Shown here: piece after piece, positions 6,199 through 9,636 of the stretch
Layout of the letters: each line of letters starts with the position of its first letter
Numbering within the stretch: position 1 is the first letter of the stretch
Source: Methanobacterium sp. PtaU1.Bin097
Lineage (GTDB): Archaea; Methanobacteriota; Methanobacteria; Methanobacteriales; Methanobacteriaceae
Direction of reading: 5' to 3'
Assembly: GCA_002067325.1 (NCBI GenBank)
Contig: MVQY01000006.1
Coordinates: forward strand, 1-9,636
Length of the DNA stretch: 9,636 bases
Notes under the pieces: model-generated
What the model was told of the DNA's origin: nothing
Database searches by the model: none
The model's input: only the letters and a program-made list of their open reading frames with translations
Program-made: the position numbers and the translations under genes

Positions 6199-6223
6199 AT
6201 GAAACTTTTTCTAAAAGTTTCAT
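6199..6223 (+). terminator. 11-bp perfect hairpin after the nuclease gene
   Basis: ATGAAACTTTT (6199-6209) pairs exactly with AAAAGTTTCAT (6213-6223) around a 3-nt TCT loop. A T6 run sits just upstream at 6192-6197. It lies 10 bases after the nuclease stop and probably ends that transcript. No T tract follows the stem on the + strand, so termination by the upstream T run or RNA processing is also possible. Confidence 0.6.
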
Positions 6224-6256
6224 AGGTTAAGTGTGAATTAAAAGAGGTGATTTAGG

Positions 6257-6430
6257 GTGGATTATAAGAAATTATGGGAAGGAATGAGGGATTTATATGA
6301 ATGGAAAATGTGTATCGTGGTAGGTAATAAAGAACCTTCTTCAGAGAGGGAAATGGATAGATTACACTTTAAACATGTTCTAATTGAAATGGAAAGACTT
6401 GAAAAGGCTGAAAACGAAGGGAAACTATAA
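6257..6430 (+). CDS. Small hypothetical helical protein (57 residues)
   Basis: A GTG at 6257 follows a strong GAGGTGAT site (6244-6251) by 5 nt, which fixes the start; the only Met codons lie further inside. The 57-residue product is helical and charged, with an aromatic N-terminal half (Y-K-K-L-W-E-G, L-Y-E-W-K-M) and a C-terminal amphipathic helix (L-I-E-M-E-R-L-E-K-A-E). There is one cysteine, no membrane segment and no known motif. It heads a run of five closely spaced small genes leading to the recombinase. I do not recognise a family. Confidence 0.6.
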   Translation: MDYKKLWEGMRDLYEWKMCIVVGNKEPSSEREMDRLHFKHVLIEMERLEKAENEGKL

Positions 6431-6451
6431 AATAGAGGAGTAAGGGGTTCT

Positions 6452-6637
6452 ATGGATAAATGTTTTAATTGCGGTAGATTTCGGGTGTGGAGAATAAAAT
6501 GCCCTTATTGTGGATGGAGCCGGGCACATGACACTCAAAGAATATTATGGGATAAAAAGGGAGAAAAGTATTATAAAATTCCAGAATGGGTTTATCAATA
6601 CATTAGGGGATTAATTTTAGTAAGAGAAGAGGTGTAA
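6452..6637 (+). CDS. Small zinc-ribbon protein
   Basis: This 61-residue ORF has C4-x2-C7 and C17-x2-C20 within its first 21 residues, with basic and aromatic residues between the pairs (F-R-V-W-R-I-K) and C-P-Y-C-G-W as the second knuckle: a compact rubredoxin-like or zinc-ribbon fold. The rest is basic and aromatic with an amphipathic C-terminal helix (W-V-Y-Q-Y-I-R-G-L). GAG-GAG at 6435-6440 and GGGG at 6443-6446 are possible ribosome sites. The next gene starts 2 nt after its stop. DNA or RNA binding is likely for this kind of fold but the target is unknown. Confidence 0.65.
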   Translation: MDKCFNCGRFRVWRIKCPYCGWSRAHDTQRILWDKKGEKYYKIPEWVYQYIRGLILVREEV

Positions 6638-6639
6638 AC

Positions 6640-6771
6640 TTGAAAACTGAAAAACAAATCAAAGGTAGGATTTTTAAGTACAAACAAGAACTGGATAAAC
6701 CGGATACAACCCTAGAACGTGAATTACTACTACTATGTATGATTAATACATTAAGATGGGTTTGCAGGTGA
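6640..6771 (+). CDS. Small hypothetical protein with TTG start (43 residues)
   Basis: A TTG at 6640 lies 5 nt after GAGGTG (6629-6634), the best-spaced start in the frame. The product has 43 residues: a basic N-terminus (K-T-E-K-Q-I-K-G-R) and a helical second half (L-E-R-E-L-L-L-L-C-M-I-N-T-L) that is amphipathic rather than clearly membrane-spanning. It ends in a tga embedded in AGGTGA, which serves as the ribosome site of the next gene at 6779. No family is recognised; tight spacing on both sides and the good ribosome site support a real gene. Confidence 0.55.
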   Translation: MKTEKQIKGRIFKYKQELDKPDTTLERELLLLCMINTLRWVCR

Positions 6772-6778
6772 GATTTAT

Positions 6779-7102
6779 ATGATAGTTGAAAAAAGTTGTT
6801 GCTACTGCAAGCACAGAGAATCAAAACAGGAACTTACACAGGACAGGATAGACGTTGACATAGTACACTATTGTATGAAATTAGACGATAGATTATATCG
6901 AGATTTTGGTAGGACTTCTGACTGTCAAGAGTTTGAATTACACGACGAACTCAAAAACACAGCAGCATATCAAGGAGAGCAACTACGGGAAGCTTTAAGG
7001 GAATTATTAGACGCTCTGGTGGAGAATTTCTGGAAAATCTACACCCTGGCTTGGATAATCGGTTTGGTGTTAATAACGCTTTTGGTAATAGGGATGATAT
7101 GA
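6779..7102 (+). CDS. Zinc-knuckle protein with C-terminal membrane anchor
   Basis: The product has 107 residues; its ATG follows AGGTGA by 7 nt. The N-terminal half has C7, C8, C10, C32 and C49 in the order C-C-x-C-K-H, Y-C-M-K-L and S-D-C-Q-E-F-E. The later pattern 'C..L then C..F/E' is common in small archaeal metal-binding proteins. Residues 52-80 are a charged helix. Residues about 84-107 form one hydrophobic helix (I-Y-T-L-A-W-I-I-G-L-V-L-I-T) that runs to the C-terminus, so the protein is likely tail-anchored with its zinc domain in the cytoplasm. The next gene begins at the very next base. Function is unknown; a membrane-tethered adaptor is plausible. Confidence 0.65.
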   Translation: MIVEKSCCYCKHRESKQELTQDRIDVDIVHYCMKLDDRLYRDFGRTSDCQEFELHDELKNTAAYQGEQLREALRELLDALVENFWKIYTLAWIIGLVLITLLVIGMI

Positions 7103-7318
7103 ATGGGCTTACAGCAACTGAAACAGGAACTCTGGACGAAATCAAAGGATGAATTAATCGGTATCATAGTGAATCAGCATGATCTTGTCCGGGAAATACA
7201 GGAAGTCTTGAATAACTTCCCCGTGGATGGTGAGGAGCATACCCTAACCTTACGGTTGAAACGGAATGGTGTGCTTATTTATTTACGTGAAAAGAGTTTA
7301 GATGGAGAGGTGATATAA
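7103..7318 (+). CDS. Small hypothetical protein (71 residues)
   Basis: The ATG directly abuts the preceding stop, with AGGGATGA (7090-7097) as a close ribosome site. The 71-residue product has a helical N-terminal half (L-Q-Q-L-K-Q-E-L, D-E-L-I-G-I-I-V, D-L-V-R-E-I-Q-E-V-L) and a C-terminal beta hairpin (H-T-L-T-L-R-L-K-R-N-G-V-L-I-Y-L-R). There are no cysteines or membrane segments. The helical part followed by a basic hairpin could be a small DNA-binding fold, but I cannot assign it. GGAGAGGTGAT at its 3' end is the ribosome site for the recombinase gene, so the two are co-transcribed. Confidence 0.6.
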   Translation: MGLQQLKQELWTKSKDELIGIIVNQHDLVREIQEVLNNFPVDGEEHTLTLRLKRNGVLIYLREKSLDGEVI

Positions 7319-7320
7319 AA

Positions 7321-8820
7321 ATGGATGGAGTAGAACTACTAAAAAAGAAGGACGAAATACAAGCAATTACTAATACTAAATCTTTGTCCAGTGACAACCT
7401 TAACCTTAGAATCGAAGGTAAAGACTGTAGTAAATGTGGAGAACATAAGCCATACACTGAATTTAGAAAAGATCACTATCAGAAAGATGGGTACCAAACG
7501 GCCTGTAAAAACTGCAATGACTTTAACCTTCCACAAACAGCCATTACATTATTTAAAGCAGAAATAAAACCGTTACTTAAAAAAGCAGGTAAACCATTAC
7601 ATATCGATGAAATTCACGAAGGGATAAACACTAGTTATAAAACAACTTACGTAAGTGTCTTACTGAGTAAATTCAAAAAGAAAGGATGGTTATATGGCTG
7701 GACCGTTGGGGGAGTTAAAGGTGGAAAAAAAGTATATTCTCTTATCAGTGAACAGGAATACTTAAGACAACATTACAACCCCGAAGAAAGCGGGGTTGCA
7801 TGGATAGATGATGAAGAATTACTTAAACAATGTTCAAAGTGTGAGGATATTCTTCCTGAAAGTTATTTCAATAAATCCCAGATATGCCATATCTGTGAAA
7901 GTAAAAAAGTAAAGAAATCTAAGGAGCAAAATAATCTAGAAAAAGTAGAAATTAACACAACAACTGATCCAGAACCACCGACAGATGAAAACGAAATGTT
8001 AATCAAACTATTTCTTAATAGTAAGCGAATTGAAGGTTGCACAGAGAAAACACTAGATTTCTATGAAATATCTTGTAATAACTTGCTAAAAATTGGAAAA
8101 AACATCAAAGAAATAACAACAGAGGACTTAAGAAACTTCTTTGGAGAAATGAGCACACAAATGAAGAAGATAAGTATGGATAACCACCGACGAAACCTTA
8201 GTAGCTTTTTCAGATTCCTTGAAGAAGAAGAATACATAGATAAGAATCCTATACGGAGGATAAAACGGATAAAATATCCTAAACTCGTTAAAAACGCATT
8301 TACAAATGAAGAGTTATTTTTAATAAGAGAATCTTGTGAAAATAACAGAGACCGGGCCATCATAGAATTACTCTCCAGCAGCGGAATACGGGTAGGAGAA
8401 CTGACTAATATTAAAATAGATGAAGTAAATTTCGACCATAAGGAAATAATTGTTTTTGGGAAAGGAGAAAAGGAAAGAATAGTCTATTTTAATGATACAA
8501 CTAAAATGCACATACTAAAATACTTATCTGAACGAACAGACAATAACAAATACTTATTTGTCAGTTTGAATAAACCACACGAAAGATTAGGCATTGGTGG
8601 TGTTGAAACTTGTCTGCGAAAATTAGGTAAAAAGTTAGGATTCAGAGTTTACCCACACCGTTTCCGCCGAACAATGGCCACCAATGCAATTGATAAAGGA
8701 ATGTCACTGGAACAGGTACAACAACTCTTAGGGCACGTTAACATGGATACCACTCTGGTTTATGCGAAGGTTAAGCAGTCTAATGTTAAATTCAGCCATG
8801 ATAAGTACTTAGGGGGCTAA
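7321..8820 (+). CDS. Tyrosine recombinase/integrase with zinc-HARE-HTH-like-zinc N-terminal extension
   Basis: The product has 499 residues, about 200 more than a Xer-type recombinase. Its ATG follows GGAGAGGTGAT by 6-7 nt. Residues 36-65 form a zinc ribbon (C36, C39, C62, C65). Residues 73-142 resemble a HARE-HTH winged helix (G-K-P-L-H-I-D-E-I). Residues 171-192 form a second knuckle (C171, C174, C189, C192). After a linker comes a SAM-like core-binding domain (about 224-312) and a catalytic domain (323-499) with the full set R357 (G-I-R-V-G-E), K381, H446 and R449 (P-H-R-F-R-R), H472 (L-L-G-H) and Y481 (L-V-Y-A). It should therefore cut and rejoin DNA at a specific site for integration, excision or multimer resolution. 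A methylase-like gene starts 2 nt downstream. No attachment site is visible next to it. Confidence 0.9.
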   Translation: MDGVELLKKKDEIQAITNTKSLSSDNLNLRIEGKDCSKCGEHKPYTEFRKDHYQKDGYQTACKNCNDFNLPQTAITLFKAEIKPLLKKAGKPLHIDEIHEGINTSYKTTYVSVLLSKFKKKGWLYGWTVGGVKGGKKVYSLISEQEYLRQHYNPEESGVAWIDDEELLKQCSKCEDILPESYFNKSQICHICESKKVKKSKEQNNLEKVEINTTTDPEPPTDENEMLIKLFLNSKRIEGCTEKTLDFYEISCNNLLKIGKNIKEITTEDLRNFFGEMSTQMKKISMDNHRRNLSSFFRFLEEEEYIDKNPIRRIKRIKYPKLVKNAFTNEELFLIRESCENNRDRAIIELLSSSGIRVGELTNIKIDEVNFDHKEIIVFGKGEKERIVYFNDTTKMHILKYLSERTDNNKYLFVSLNKPHERLGIGGVETCLRKLGKKLGFRVYPHRFRRTMATNAIDKGMSLEQVQQLLGHVNMDTTLVYAKVKQSNVKFSHDKYLGG

Positions 8821-8822
8821 AT

Positions 8823-9515
8823 ATGGACGCTCCTACTGAGTTTAAGGATTTCCATCAGATCTTTCAAAACCTAATCAGAAAATACGATGCAAGCGTGGTT
8901 TACGATGACTTCATGGACTACATTATAAATGGATTCTCACTGGAACAGGACTTGCTATGGAATATGCAATACAGCTACGAGGAAAATCTGCTTTTCAGTG
9001 ATATGTATGTTGAATGTGTGAAGGTACTGAATCAGAAAATTGTGATGGAAGGACTGCCTTGGTACGACTTTTTTGGGACATACTACGAAGCAGAAATTGT
9101 TAATAAATTTAATAAAGAAGGGAGAAAACAATTTTTCACACCCCCTCATGTAGCGGATTTATTAGCTGGACTAAACACAGAGGCAATAAGAGAAGGGGGT
9201 AGTTGTAATGATTCTGCTGCGGGTAGTGGCCGGTGTTTATTAGCTTTTAATAAACTACGCCCAGGTATACGGATGATCGCTCAGGATTTAGACTTATCCT
9301 GTATAAAAATGTGTATCTGTAACTTTTTATTCCATGGTATAAAAGGAGAGGTTTATTGGATGAATAGTTTAACTAATGAAATCTTTGGTGGCTGGTTTGT
9401 AAATGAGGCATTACACAGCACCCGTGGAGCCCCACATGTGATGAAATTAGATGTAAATGAGGTTAAGCTAGTTAGAATGGAAAAACAGGCAAGCTTAAGT
9501 AGTTTTGGCAAATAA
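8823..9515 (+). CDS. N6-adenine DNA methylase-like protein lacking the NPPY motif
   Basis: The product has 230 residues and starts 2 nt after the recombinase stop. Residues 104-115 (Q-F-F-T-P-P-H-V-A) match the 'F-Y-T-P' entry of type I HsdM-like methylases. N129-D-S-A-A-G-S-G-R (motif I, SAM binding) is followed by A-Q-D-L-D (motif II area) and by N-F-L-F-H-G-I, all as in N6_Mtase proteins. The catalytic (N/D)-P-P-(Y/F) motif expected soon after is missing: the chain goes to G-N/S-L-T-N-E and then an unrelated tail. It is less than half the length of HsdM. It may bind SAM without methylating adenine, need a partner, or be a truncated copy. Short methylase-like proteins of this kind occur on mobile elements. 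The fold call is firm; the activity is doubtful. Confidence 0.75.
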   Translation: MDAPTEFKDFHQIFQNLIRKYDASVVYDDFMDYIINGFSLEQDLLWNMQYSYEENLLFSDMYVECVKVLNQKIVMEGLPWYDFFGTYYEAEIVNKFNKEGRKQFFTPPHVADLLAGLNTEAIREGGSCNDSAAGSGRCLLAFNKLRPGIRMIAQDLDLSCIKMCICNFLFHGIKGEVYWMNSLTNEIFGGWFVNEALHSTRGAPHVMKLDVNEVKLVRMEKQASLSSFGK

Positions 9516-9523
9516 GGAGTTAT

Positions 9524-9540
9524 AAAAGGAGGACTGAAAA
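9524..9540 (+). repeat. 17-bp direct repeat, copy 1 (ribosome-site segment)
   Basis: AAAAGGAGGACTGAAAA occurs here and again exactly at 9619-9635, 95 bases apart start to start. Each copy holds an AGGAGG ribosome site. In copy 1 it leads to the ATG at 9540. Confidence 0.85.
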
Positions 9541-9632
9541 TGCCCCGAATCGTTAGTGTGACTGTAGATTATAGTTTTAGCAATGAAAACATGTTTAAGG
9601 ATAGATTACTCGAAATTGAAAAGGAGGACTGA
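9540..9632 (+). CDS. Short hypothetical protein (30 residues)
   Basis: The ATG at 9540 follows a perfect AGGAGG site (9527-9532) by 7 nt and opens a 30-residue frame ending in TGA at 9630-9632. The peptide begins with a beta-like I-V-S-V-T-V-D-Y-S-F and ends with a charged helix-like tail. The stop lies inside the second copy of a 17-bp repeat that itself carries AGGAGG, so another gene is expected to begin just beyond the right edge. No family is recognised; the excellent ribosome site is the main support. Confidence 0.5.
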   Translation: MPRIVSVTVDYSFSNENMFKDRLLEIEKED

Positions 9633-9635
9633 AAA
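9619..9635 (+). repeat. 17-bp direct repeat, copy 2 (ribosome-site segment)
   Basis: This is an exact second copy of the 9524-9540 segment, overlapping the end of the 30-residue ORF. Its AGGAGG (9622-9627) would serve a start at about 9636-9640, beyond the window. Confidence 0.85.
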
Positions 9636-9636
9636 G

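Noticed and set aside
6441..6450. TAAGGGGTTC occurs here and at 2961-2970.
   Set aside because: It is only 10 bases, the contexts differ (stop/hairpin versus ribosome-site region), and a match of this length can arise by chance in 9.6 kb.
1..9636. CRISPR arrays, tRNA or rRNA genes, insertion sequences with terminal repeats.
   Set aside because: No regularly spaced repeats, cloverleaf-like segments, transposase motifs or flanking terminal repeats were seen on either strand.

Overview
The window reads as part of an archaeal mobile element (provirus, virus or integrative plasmid), most likely from a methanogen of the Methanobacteriales. Supporting signs are AT-rich DNA, Shine-Dalgarno sites of the GAGGTGA type, frequent GTG and TTG starts, TATA-box promoters, and dense small genes all on the + strand. 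The host group is an inference from style; no host gene, tRNA, rRNA, structural virion gene or CRISPR array is visible.

Layout. (1) 1-751: five tiny, overlapping or touching genes, three encoding Cys-rich zinc-knuckle proteins and two encoding short membrane proteins. (2) 752-918: a non-coding gap with a TATA-type promoter. (3) 919-2963: a three-gene operon encoding a long coiled-coil protein, a small protein that looks like an OB-fold ssDNA-binding protein, and a protein that resembles phage single-strand-annealing proteins; together a likely recombination/replication module. (4) 3006-4955: a 649-residue protein with the order of an AAA+ primase/helicase-type ATPase and a C-terminal winged helix, but with decayed Walker motifs; a 35-residue ORF follows directly. 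(5) About 5064-6223: a self-contained cassette with promoter, perfect inverted repeat, T5orf172-type GIY-YIG nuclease gene and 11-bp hairpin. Its arginine codon use is unlike that of the recombination operon, suggesting a recent insertion. (6) 6257-7318: five small genes in a tight run, including a zinc-ribbon protein and a zinc-knuckle protein with a C-terminal membrane helix. (7) 7321-9515: a tyrosine recombinase with all catalytic residues and an unusual zinc/winged-helix/zinc N-terminal extension, then after 2 nt an N6-adenine-methylase-like protein that keeps the SAM-binding half but lacks the NPPY catalytic motif. (8) 9516-9636: a 30-residue ORF bracketed by a 17-bp direct repeat carrying the ribosome binding site.

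Working together: region 3 plus region 4 would handle DNA recombination and replication of the element, the recombinase would integrate or excise it, and the methylase-like protein may modify or recognise DNA. The small zinc and membrane proteins are typical unassigned early or accessory genes of archaeal viruses. The most unusual items are the degenerate AAA+ protein with an ambiguous start, the recombinase N-terminal architecture, and the nuclease cassette whose inverted repeat surrounds its own predicted transcription start.
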